This document shows, piece by piece, positions 36,860-47,600 of a stretch of 64,000 nt of DNA (its first letter is position 1; each line of letters starts with the position of its first letter). A program made the position numbers and the translations under genes. The stretch covers positions 64,621,677-64,685,676 of the forward strand of contig JAKTNV010000009.1 of the NCBI GenBank assembly GCA_022747635.1, read 5' to 3'. The DNA is from Hetaerina americana (taxonomy: Eukaryota > Arthropoda > Insecta > Odonata > Calopterygidae). The notes under the pieces were generated by a model. It did no database searches, had not been told where the DNA came from, and saw only the letters and a list, made by a program, of their open reading frames with translations.

Positions 36860-39008
36860 ATATACACACACACACATCGGAGGTGAGATGAGTATAAACC
36901 ACACAAAACAAAAGCAATTTTATACACAAGATTTAACAAGGCTTTGCTAAATATTTAAAATGGAGAGCATAAGATACTATCAGTAAAAAAACCAAAAATG
37001 AGAAATCCAAAATATGAAAATGGGGAAATGATGGTATTTTTATTTGTACTGGGCTATAAGTACAAGCATGTTATCAAGATTAAAATCACCAAAACTTGGA
37101 TTGTGTCAATTAGAATTTTTTAGGAAAGAGATTGAGCTACATCAAGAAATTTTCATTTTGTTTAATAGTTGCGAAGATGGACATCTCTAACTCATGCATG
37201 GGCGTATAACTGGTAGAAGGCAAAATGAATTAGCGATGGATACCATTGGCAAGTAGAAGATTTTGGTCGGTGAAATTCGAAGGAGGCAGAAAAGATGTCG
37301 GAAAAACATATCGGGAGGATTTTTAAAGATGAATGAAGAAAAATATGATGAAAATATTTTTCCTCCAGGGAAGAGAATTTCTAAAAGGCGATTTGGGCAT
37401 GATGAGTGAGGTAGGCATTATGGGAAGGTGATGATAGCCCACATGTGCCTCATTAGTAGTTAGTATCTTATTAAAAAATATTTCATAAGTCATGAAGAGT
37501 GTTCGTTAGTTTTTATGAGTCATTCAAAAGATTCTTCCACGCGATTAGTAACTGGTAATGATAATTTATTGGATTAAGGAAGCTTTTCTGAGTACAGATG
37601 GTTTTTCTTTCGCGGATTAATATGATTGGAATTGACGAAATAAACACAAAACTCTGAGAATAGGATTCCGAGAACGATGTGGTAACATATTCTGAGATAT
37701 TCTCTGAAATGTTTCACCCCAATCTCTGCCCACAAAATTATTAATCAATGCACTTAAGGTTCACTTAAACGATGGCCGAATGTTGTAGAACCTGAAAAAT
37801 CTTCCTTGAGTAGTGTTATATTATATTACTAAACTTTAGTCCCACACGTATAGCCAAGTCTTAATTTTAAAATATATTTTAAATATCTAAGGCGAAACGA
37901 TTACTTGAGATTTTGTTTTGAAACGAAAATAATGCCATACATATATGACCTTAAGCTTCCAGTTTAGATTCAATTCACCCATATTTTCAAAGATTTAACA
38001 TGTAAGTACATTATTCTGATGGAGTAGGGTTCAATGGGTGTATTTTAATATTTGACATAATTTTTCTTTAAATGAAGCTATCTATACTAACATTTAACGC
38101 TAAATATAAAGTAATAAGTAATCTATTGCTAGATGATGTGTAAAGGTAATCTTTTTATGCATAGGGTAGAAGAATAATTTTGGGATAAATTATTTCGAGT
38201 GTTTAGGGTGATATAATTGTTAACTAAACATAAAGGTTTGGGACCATATCATAAAGTATCGTAGGTGGATTGTTGATTCAAAAAATGTTCTTATAAATAC
38301 GCTAATGTTTGCGTTTAGTAACGAAACAGTTTTAAATAAAAATAACGCCTTTATTATAGAACGAACGAGGTGGTACTAAGCAAAAGTGTGCGAAGTTCAC
38401 TCAGAAGTAAGGGAGGCGACTACTTCCCTTGTCACCGCTAATACCCAAGACTTAGACATTCATACCATTTACCTTTAGCTGAGGCATTGAACGGAATAGT
38501 TCAAACTTGAAGCTTAGTTTTTCCTCATCCGTAGCCGATCCGTTGATCTTCCATGTCGCAATGTAATATTGATCGGAATTCATGAATCAAATTGCATTTT
38601 AAAAATTTCAAATTATTTCTTTGACATTCTTTAATAAGTTTGGCAAATATTACTCTAGCTATTTCGATGCGAATTTCTTTAAGGAGTCGAAATATTCTCC
38701 ATAATCAACCACATCATTCTAATCGATTTATACCACTATCGTAGCACGTGGACAGTTCAATTCCGCAGTTTTATTTTTTTTAAACGCCACTAGGAGATCA
38801 CGATACGAGCGCTCACGTTTCGTGATGAATTCATAACAAAAACGATTCAATAAAGTTTATCCTAAATAAGAAAGGCACTATGGTAATGGCGTGGGCTACG
38901 ATCCCTAATTTACTAGAATAGGTTTACTCGATCGAAATGAAGTATATTTTCATTGGAAATTTGAATAAGCCACCATTGTTTCAACATATATTAAATGCAG
39001 TCCAACTA
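36860..39008. other. AT-rich unique sequence, no gene seen
   Basis: No protein motif or repeat is firmly recognised. About 37190-37330, read forward, gives weak resemblance to the basic C-terminal tail of a LINE protein, too weak to annotate. Confidence 0.4.
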
Positions 39009-39107
39009 CGAGGGTCATCCGGAAAGTAGTACCCGTTCGTGAAATAAAGACACAAAAGTAAATATTAACAAACATAAAAAATTTTATTTGAAAGAGGATA
39101 CTTTAAA

Positions 39108-39238
39108 CTACTTCTCAACATAATCTCCAAGCAAATTAAGGCATTTGTCATAACGTGTGACAAGTTTCTGTATTCCTGCTGCATAGTCCTTCGCCGCCAG
39201 CTCATTGAGATACGCGAGGGACCCATCTTGCACAAATT
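39108..39238 (-). pseudogene. remnant of mariner transposase C terminus, out of frame
   Basis: In another minus-strand frame, the residues LNELAAKDYAAGIQKLVTRY and DKCLNLLGDYVEK end at the stop 39108-39110. This is the normal mariner C-terminal end. It lies just beyond the deletion point, in a different frame from the N-terminal part, so the two cannot be translated together. Confidence 0.85.
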
Positions 39239-39600
39239 TTTGCATAATGCAGATGGTGTTTAACAATTTCATGAACAATTGTTCGAGAAACATTGGGAAA
39301 ATGCTCACAGATGTCATCAATTGTGACGCGCCAATCGTTCCTCACGAATTCGTCAACTGAGCTCACCAGTTGGTCTGCAATGACAGACGGTCTCTCCGAA
39401 CGCTCATCGTCGTGTGTGTTCCCCCTCCCCATGTTGAAGTTGCGACACCACCGCCGAACAGACGACTCGTCCATTACATTGTCTCCATACACCTCCTTTA
39501 ATTGGCGATGAATATCACATGGGCGAACGTTTCTTGCATTGAGGAATTTAATCACTGCCCTCACTTCACAACTGGCGGCGTTCTCAATTTTTTTAAACAT
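39202..39600 (-). CDS. truncated mariner transposase: DNA-binding domain only
   Basis: The frame is open from 39609; I prefer the ATG at 39600, giving MFKKIENAASCEVRAVIKFL, a normal mariner N terminus, and 132 residues. It keeps both helix-turn-helix domains: the first around residues 10-60 and the second, ending in NVSRTIVHEIVKHHLHYAKI, before the linker. It also keeps CARWVPR, the start of the WVPHxL linker motif. The deletion falls immediately after this motif and a stop follows three residues later. None of the three catalytic aspartates remain. If expressed, it could bind its own transposon ends without cutting, which in other systems can inhibit transposition; that is inference. A pseudogene label would also be acceptable. 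Confidence 0.8.
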   Translation of the reverse strand: MFKKIENAASCEVRAVIKFLNARNVRPCDIHRQLKEVYGDNVMDESSVRRWCRNFNMGRGNTHDDERSERPSVIADQLVSSVDEFVRNDWRVTIDDICEHFPNVSRTIVHEIVKHHLHYAKICARWVPRVSQ

Positions 39601-39763
39601 TGTAAACAATCACAGAAACAACACAGGCAATGCTAGCGTCACGCAACTTGGCTCAGAGAAGGCAGACAAGCCACTGAAGCTATCTGACCTCGTCCAGCGG
39701 CTACTCGCGTCGTCAGCACTTCATGCGGCACGAACGGGTACTACTTTCCGGATGACCCTCGTA

Positions 39764-40246
39764 TATTGCCGTATTAGCCTTTACAAGCGAATGGAAATTT
39801 GTTCACAAACTCAATCTCATTTTATTTCAATATTATGCGAGTGAAAATTTCAGTCATTTAAATCAACCCCTGAAGCTACAATGGCTTTAAAAGCCTAAAA
39901 TATGTATACAAAATCATTAGCAAATACCAAATGGAGACATAAATTTCTATCGTGGAATTTTATAATATGCTCAGTAAGCATCATGGAAACAGATTAAAGC
40001 GAGTAAACCTTGAATAAGCGTCCTATTTACAAGGGAAACAAAACTAACCCCATAAGCCTACGCTTGTTTTTCATCAGTCCATATATTAGCTAGAGAAATA
40101 TAAATTCACGTTTGGGGCTAGTCGCAGTTCCTTCCACTGAAAATACGAACTTTCCTCCGCAGTATTTGGGATTTTTCTAACCATCCATTAATTTCCAATT
40201 GATCAGTCTTCTCCATAAAATATCTTTTTTAAATTCTTACAAAAGT
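39764..40246. other. unique sequence, no gene seen
   Basis: Nothing recognised between the second mariner and the next microsatellite. Confidence 0.5.
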
Positions 40247-40349
40247 ATATATATATGTATTTATGTATATACATATATACATATATCCATTTATATATAT
40301 ATACAGGTATATACCTGTATATATGTATAAATGGATATATGTATATATG

Positions 40350-40410
<61 letters not shown>

Positions 40411-40469
40411 GTATATACCTGTATATATGTATATATGTATAAATGGATATATGTATATATGTATATATG

Positions 40470-40537
<68 letters not shown>
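40247..40537. repeat. TA-rich palindromic minisatellite, duplicated
   Basis: The palindrome ACAGGTATATACCTGT occurs at 40303-40318 and again at 40407-40422, 104 bases apart. Each copy is followed by TATGTATAAATGGATATATG and GTACATG, then pure (TA)n. The part around the first palindrome is itself symmetric (ATATATCCAT on one side, ATGGATATAT on the other). Long isoleucine/tyrosine frames in it are artefacts. Confidence 0.9.
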
Positions 40538-40538
<1 letters not shown>

Positions 40539-40810
40539 CATAAACACAGCAATCAACCCGAAGGTCGGTTTAGTAGGTAATGGTAGAGATCACCCAGTAC
40601 TATACGGCGTGTGAAAATTCACACATCAGGGTAGGGAGGCCAGTTCCTTTCCCTGTGCCGGTTATGGTTTCCCTGGAAGACCTGGTACCCGAAAAATCAC
40701 TTTAGCTTGGGTGGGGCGGCAGATGCCCCGAGCGCCTTGCCCGGGAATCGAACCCGGGACCCTCTGGTCAGCAGTCCAACGCTCTACCCACTGGACTTCC
40801 TGCGACCCAC
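40538..40810 (-). mobile_element. SINE family A, copy 4 (full length)
   Basis: On the minus strand this is the most complete member. The head AGTCCAGTGGGTAGAGCGTT (A box) is followed by CCCGGGTTCGATTCCCGGGC (B box with full T-stem), and the body ends ACCGACCTTCGGGTTGATTG with TGTTTATGG. The head has the look of a tRNA ending in GTTCGATTCCCGGGC. It is bracketed by (TA)n tracts on both sides. Confidence 0.9.
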
Positions 40811-40811
40811 T

Positions 40812-40818
40812 ATATACA

Positions 40819-40891
<73 letters not shown>
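40812..40891. repeat. (TA)n microsatellite
   Basis: About 65 bases of pure (TA)n after TATATACATATT. Confidence 0.93.
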
Positions 40892-40898
<7 letters not shown>

Positions 40899-40929
40899 CT
40901 TTAAAAAAATAGTATATGTATATATATAC

Positions 40930-41130
40930 AACAATCTTTGACAGCAACAAAAAATATAAGGGAACATAAAAAGGTCACTCACACGTTATTTCTTGATCAT
41001 TTCGACGAAATTCAACTCCGTCTTCATCGGCAGAAATAGAAGTAATGACTGATTCAGTCATTACTTCTATTCTTCGTTGCTGTCAACGTTTGTTATTCAA
41101 CACTTCCGTGTTACTTCGACGAAATCATCA
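40930..41130. repeat. dispersed repeat family D, copy 3, with 37-base palindrome
   Basis: The words TCACTCACACGTTATTTCTT and TTCGACGAAATTC, then CTCCGTCTTCAT, match the copy at 32.77 kb. At 41035-41071 there is an 18+1+18 perfect palindrome (AATAGAAGTAATGACTGA, one T, then its complement). Beyond it a second, diverged unit, TTGTTATTCAACACTTCCG and CTTCGACGAAATCATCAG, ends at the next (TA)n tract. Confidence 0.65.
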
Positions 41131-41144
41131 GAAAAAAAAATATA

Positions 41145-41232
<88 letters not shown>

Positions 41233-41320
41233 ATACATATGTATATGTATATACATATAAATGCATATGTATATAGATACATATATATACATACATATAG
41301 ACACACATACGTAGAGGTAG
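41131..41320. repeat. (TA)n microsatellite with TA/CA/GA-rich flank
   Basis: About 95 bases of (TA)n, followed to 41320 by ATACATATGTATATG-type words. Confidence 0.92.
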
Positions 41321-43195
41321 ATCCATAAATAGATACAAAGGTTTTCTTGCTTCAAAAGCGAGGTTCCATCATAATTAATTCTGGGCCCCTTGGTGTTCGT
41401 TCGTAACATTTCCAACACAGCCCTATGAGAGTCCCTAACTTACTGGCTTGGCCAAGAGAATTTTCGGCGCGAAACAGCGCAGTTGGCTGAAGGCAAACGT
41501 CTTGAGGGATTCCTTCCGGATAAGATATTGTGCATTTAAGTGGGATCCTCGGTGCATGCCAGGGGAACGAAGGTCGCCCTGATTCTGGTCCTGGCGGATG
41601 GTTTCTATTTCAGTGTATCGCATCGTCTTCCGCGTCTCAGAGAGTAAATGCGAGAGAGAGAAAGAGAGGAAAGAGAGTGGGTAGCTATGAAATCAAAAGT
41701 AAAGTGTGATGCTGTCATGTTAAGAGCAGTACAGGTTAGAAAACAGAAGGATCAGTTAGCATAAGTTTAAACGAACACGATCTGTTTACCTCTAATTTAT
41801 GAACGCTTCAAGAAAATCTTCTCATTATATTATAAAACGGTCAAATTATATTCCCGATATTTGAAGACATTCAAAATTCATTAGATTAACCTGGCACTTC
41901 GATTTATTGCAAAGATAATTCGTGTTCCATTAATGGGGCACACATCAAAATGGAATAGCATAATGTTCTTTTAAATCACGAGGTAACTCTAGGTGATAAA
42001 GTGGGTCAAAAGAATGCATAGGACCTCTATGCATATTTGATATTTTTGGTACGCTTAATCTTGCCTAAATAAGTATAAACTCGCATTGCTTTATTGGTTT
42101 GAGTAAATGTCATAAACCTAATGTAAGTAGTACGTTATTAACTTACTTTTTCCGACGGTGGTAGTGCCTACGGTATCTTCCGTCTCTCAGAATCTCTTCC
42201 AACCAGGGACAGGGACCAACTCGTGCCGAAAACTACCGTTAGTTCCTTAGAAGATTCATATAATTGCTGTAATATTATTACTGACGATACTTAAATATAA
42301 ATGTCTGAAATAATTTCACAGTCTACCAAATAAATTTTTCTTTGCAATTGATATGAGGACGATTATCTACTAATAACTTCCTCATATCACAGTAACAAGT
42401 TCCTTCTTAGGTGTACAAATTGGTAATACCGTTTATGTGTGAATTCATAAAATTATATATCATTTTATCATTTAAATGTAACTTTATATTATTTCTAATT
42501 TCATCCAGTATAAACTACAGATTCAGGTTTGATGTGATGGAACTGTTCCGTAATAATAGAGACGAAGACTATTACCATTTTCCACTTAATAATGATTTGT
42601 CCCTACGACATCATTTCCAAGTAAAGCTCTCACTGTACAGATTCCAATATACTATATATTAAAAAAATCGTTCGGTATACTGCCACTGACACACCAATTC
42701 ACTAAGAATACAACGAAGTGAACGAATTATAAAAATAGTACATGCAATAGCACATCAGATCACGTATCTCGCAAATAAAAAATACTAGGTTGTGCAAAAT
42801 ACATGGCATTTAAGTGTTCATTCAATTTCTAGACCTTGATTAAAGAGCGAATCACTGTTTCACGAGGCAGCCACGCTAATAAACAGAGTACCTGATAGTT
42901 GCCGAGAAACCCAATTAGTTTTTATTTTGCATCGATTATTTGATTTTCATTCTCAAATGCAAATGGGCGTAGATAGGGATGAATTTCGAACGCTTAGAAA
43001 GGGTTACGACATCGAAGGCGAGAGAGAAGGCTCTTGCGGTGTCGGAATGATTAAATCACAAAACTGTCCAAATGCGGATACTTGAATGTTAACGGACGAC
43101 ACTGCCTTTCGTTACTCCCATCCCTATCATACGACACATATCCTGTCACATTTAAATCAGCGCCCTCCGACTTGCCATGTTTCTTTTTTACCCTT
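41321..43195. other. unique sequence, no gene seen
   Basis: About 41435-41640 is GC-richer with a short minus-strand open frame and no motifs; a (GA)n run lies near 41650-41675. Confidence 0.45.
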
Positions 43196-43265
43196 AAAGT
43201 TTATTTTTTACCCTCATCATGAAAGAATTCCACAAATTTAAACCTGAAACTTCTATGTTTAATAT
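43196..43265 (-). repeat. short dispersed repeat family F, copy 1
   Basis: TTTACCCTCATCATGAAAGA, then TTCCACAAATTTAAACCTGA and AACTTCTATG. The same run appears at 63222-63272 and, more diverged, at 54448-54485. Read on the minus strand all three give the peptide GFRFKFVEF-type, but frames close quickly, so I treat it as a non-coding repeat. Confidence 0.65.
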
Positions 43266-44660
43266 AAATGATATAGACAAACTTTAGTATGACACAGACG
43301 TGCGCAGTATATCCGACAGAAATCTTAATCCCATCAAGCTTTTTCATATTATATTTCGATTCCATAAATGACAGATCGCGAACCACAACTGAGACACAAC
43401 TAATATGTATTACACAACTAAGATACCTTACCAGATAAATTCATAACAATGTTTCTATTGAATTCAAAAAGCGAGATCCTACATTATTACCTTCTTTTAA
43501 TCACTGCGTTGATAATGTAATATCAGTAAGTTTATCAAAGTGGTAACTAAGGGTGGAAATCGCCAGCTAATAAGAAGTTCTTAAAGTTCATCTCCGAGAG
43601 ATTCCTCGGAGAATCCCGATAATAACTCCAGCCTAGTGATTTTCTCGGAACCTGGGCATTCTGCAAAAACTCAAGAAAGACACAGAAGAAGAAACTGGCT
43701 CTCAAGGCCTTATATTCGGATTTTTATACGCTATGGGACAAGCCTTACAACTCACAAATACCCCCAGATACTAATTTCTTGAAGGCAGAAGTAAATTTAC
43801 GAACCCTCTCAAAACAACTTGAAAGAGTAATATAAAACGTTCTACGTAAACCTCATTAAGGGTGAAATGTAGGCGTCAAAAAGTTTGGGATTGTGAGTCC
43901 CGTAATAGAAAGTTTTGTGTGAAAAACTTCAAGAAATTTGAAACTTGTAACTTTGAGCAAAGGGTATGCACCAGATTTATCTGTGCTATGGTGTTTAATG
44001 AGTATATTTTTATTCGTAAGTTAATTATCAAACTGATATCTTTCGCTTCCCCGTATCTCCATCCAATTTCAATGAATATTTCGGTAAATCACAGGTTAGG
44101 AGCCAATTCAATAGTCGGCAAGTTTCCCTAATGTAAATCCTATGGCTCTAAAGGTCTCCTTGAGGACAACTATTCGCAACGGATTCTCTCCGTCGGGAAG
44201 CTTTTGGATGGCAGGAGGAGGGCGGGACGAAGTGAGGGAGATATCTCCTTAAGAAGGCCCTTATGGAAGTTATCTTCCTCCAAACCGCCCCCATCCTCTC
44301 TTTCCCGCCCACGAAAGCGAAAACCAAAAATAAAGCGGGAGATTATATCGGAGGGAGAGTAGGCATCTTGAAACGTCTTGAGAAAGGATCGCCAATGGAC
44401 TAGGCCATCAAATACGGTGAGGTGGGTGCGAGTGGAGAGAGGTTTCGTTTTTGCAGCGGCTCTTTGAAGATGGCCTACCGTCGGAAATTTTATGAAGCCA
44501 TGCGAAAACCGAGCACAGAGCAAGAAAATCAGTCACGTGCGATGAATACGTGATCATTCTCTACATATTATTGTTCCTGGAAATACACCGGGAGGTCAAG
44601 GGAGTCCGTAGTTCAATGACCATGACAACTGTCACAAGAATCACAAATTACTAATATTAT
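43266..44660. other. unique sequence, no supported gene
   Basis: About 44180-44510 is GC-richer and open on the minus strand for 117 codons without any recognised motif; likely composition. Confidence 0.4.
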
Positions 44661-44681
44661 ATTATATATATATATATATAG
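44661..44681. repeat. short (TA)n microsatellite
   Basis: About 20 bases of (TA)n. Confidence 0.85.
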
Positions 44682-47600
44682 TAAGGCTGAAATGAAATGT
44701 AATTACGAATGACTGTCTGCATATTCGGACAAGAAGACCGCTTCCAAAGTTTTAGGGGCGTTGCTAGGGCTACAAACTTGATAAAGAAGAGTTTAGGGAA
44801 TATGCTTATAGTAAAACTCCTCTAATACTTTTTTTCTTTTTATGCTATGGCTGTAAATTGAACCAGGGTTACCACAATCTGCTCGGTAATGTCTCTTACT
44901 CTCTTGTACGTCCTACTGATGGATTCGTGCTTGGCTTATGTACAAGGTGTCTCAATGAACACAAATGGTGCATTAAAAAATATAGACCTGCACTGACCCC
45001 CTGCCTTGTAACTGTGCTAGATCTATTACTGGAATTTACATAGAGTACGTCTGAGAGACTCGTTTTGTGTTACCAGAATTAGATATAATTCCGACCACCT
45101 AATCAATATACCTAAATTTACTTTTTCATCATGGAGTACCAAAATACATGCATAACTTGCAAAAGAATATGCAGAAAAAAACTTCTTATATTTTATGCAA
45201 TAGTTTCCTCGTATTTTAAAAGTTTCAAATGAATTTTGGCTTTGACTTCGGACGGGCTCAAAAGTTCTCGGTTCATACGATCCACGCTGTGACCACAATC
45301 ATAAAAAATGGCATGCGCAGTAAATAACCCCATGAAACAAATTCCCTCGCAAAATAAATGAGAGCCGTAATTTATCATGATTCTCCGCAAAAATACCTAG
45401 GCTTATTATTTAGAATGCAAATTGTAAGATTCACATGCCCTGGGTTGGCTGATACTTATTGCGGAAATACTGCGAGTCGAGCCAAAACATCTGGCCGACT
45501 CCGGAAAAATATTAAATTCTACAAAGATAGTATTCATCACGAAAAGCCTCGCATAAAGTCGGAGTTGCACTTCAAAGGGATGTACCTCCATTAGAGTGAA
45601 TCAAATATTTTTTTTAAATAGTACATATTTCCATGGTGAAAGAAAGATAGGAGTGGTTGGTGAATTTCTTATTATTTAGATGCAAGTGTACCCTTGGTTT
45701 GCACGAAACAATGCCACGGATAGTGCCCAAATATTTTTGAGGTTTACTAACGGATGTTTCCAATTCCGCTTTCGTCCTAACGTTAGTGCGCAGTGAGAAT
45801 TTGTGTTGGCTGTTGAAATTACCCGATATCAAACAAGTAGAGGAAGCCATTGGAATCGGCATTTGTGTAATTAAGTACAAACGGAAAGAAGGGAAGAAGT
45901 TTGCGGGAGAAATTGGAAAACGTTGGAGCGTGAAAGCGATTTCGTATCGGAAGCAAAGATGATTTCGCAAATTTTTTTCGCGTTTCAATTTTCGTCGACT
46001 TTTTCCTTCACAACGGTCATGCCGCGGAGATATAAGCATGATCTTCCGCGCGATATTGCTTTCGAGAAGATAAAACGAGCCATCTCTTTCAACGCTGGAA
46101 TGAGATTGTGTTTGTGTACGGATGTCTGAGGCGATCACGAAGCTCTTTTTCAAAACCCATAAATGTATTTTGAATAGGCAGGCACTTCATTCGAGTGTGG
46201 AATTCTATTTCTTCTGCGCGGCTATTTCCAGCTCCCCGACTTTGCCTTAGAAAGGAATCCACGCTTGAGTTATCTACGATTCAGGCGCTCCAATTTTGCC
46301 ACTTTATCAACACCTGTACTTATTCTACATGCATGAATTGTATACGTGTAATAATTTTCTCGCATCAATTTTTAATTCTGTAGAGGAAGAGTAAAGTTCA
46401 AAATTATCAACCATTTTATCGGGGATTGTCGTTCTAAAGAAGCTGTTGAATACCATACGATTGTACTAGATTGTAATTCATTTGAACGATAAATTACAAA
46501 ACTAAAAAAGCCTCGTCAAGGAGCGTTAGAAAAATTATATGGGGAAAACTAACGTTCTATCCGACAATTTTAAAACAAAAACATTATTTCAAATTGTCTT
46601 GGTTACTTTCTGACTCATAAAATATGAACAAGGATGTCGTCAATGGTAAATATATTCCAGTAAATTTTCATGAGTATGTTTCTTTCACTAGCTAAAACAA
46701 TTCTCCCGCATCTAAACCACTTGAAATCTACTTTTCTTCGGCAATACTCTGCAATTGAAAACAACTCAATTGGCTTTACACTTTGCCGGTCGATATATCA
46801 ATTAAATACCTACAAAGACTTTAAACTCTTCTTTCTTCAAAGTAAAATAACACACCATTTAGATATGAGATTTGTTGCCATAATTTTGTTGAAATATTTT
46901 TTATAGCGAAAATTAATATTATATAAACATTCTTTCGAATATTGGACAATATTGTTCACTAGTCACGAAGAAGAAAATCTTGGCAACTGTTTCAGATGTG
47001 ATAATAATGTCTGAACCACAGCGTGTTACTCAAATCAAATGAAAATAATCTGAAACACAATGAAAAATAATTAACTCCTACAGTGAAGAAGTAGATAAAT
47101 ATTTCTATTGGCTATAAGTGTTAAGTACAAGTATACCCTACAAGTATTCTCCTCCCATTTGCATTCAATCCAAATGAATCACTATGCTTAATGACGCATG
47201 TGTACATAAGTACAGCTACGAGTAATTGTCACTACTGACATTCCATTCAAAAAGCATGTTTCACGAATATCAATAAAAAATATGCATGAAATAATGGACG
47301 ACCATCAGGGTAGTTTTTATTCCCTTTGGAATAGGGGATGAAAGTTATTCAAGCATTAGTAAAAAACTTCGAAAAAAAAGAGCGAAGTCTGAAAGCAACA
47401 CGCAGAATTTCCGTTAATTTAATGCTTGCGTGAGCAGGACTGCAGTAAGGTTGGATTTTTATCACTAAAACAATGGGAATTAAATCGTACACGACACACT
47501 TACCCTTCCAATTCGAAAAAAATCTTTTTAGGCCATTCTTTCGTGTCGGAGTTGCAACTTTTTCTTTGGAAAACAGAATAGGAGCCGCGACTTCTGGGAC

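Larger units (their letters stand above)
39009..39761 (-). mobile_element. mariner deletion derivative, 753 bp
   Basis: Perfect 33-bp inverted ends (39009-39041 and 39729-39761), beginning CGAGGGTCATCCGG, are flanked by TA at 39007-39008 and 39762-39763. The ends and protein differ from the 1321-bp mariner, so this is another mariner lineage. The interior lost roughly half a kilobase, removing the catalytic domain. Both termini are intact, so the copy could still be moved by a matching transposase supplied elsewhere. Confidence 0.93.

Noticed and set aside
37190..37450. A decayed LINE C-terminal tail.
   Set aside because: Resemblance is limited to a few basic residues and cannot be told from chance.
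40247..40537. A CRISPR-like array of palindromic repeats.
   Set aside because: The setting is eukaryotic, with only two copies, TA-rich throughout and no distinct spacers.
40710..40800. A functional tRNA gene on the minus strand (good B box and T-stem).
   Set aside because: It is continuous with the SINE A body found at several sites, and the 5' acceptor arm does not pair with the 3' part.
43201..43386. A small protein family GFRFKFVEF-HDEGKK repeated at 43.2, 54.4 and 63.2 kb.
   Set aside because: The shared part is only about 16 residues, frames diverge on both sides, and similarity is as good at the DNA level in non-coding positions, so a DNA repeat is the simpler reading.
45614..46153. 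179-codon minus-strand open frame.
   Set aside because: It has no recognisable domain, signal or splice context, and an opposite-strand frame overlaps it. Its length alone is compatible with chance in 64 kb.
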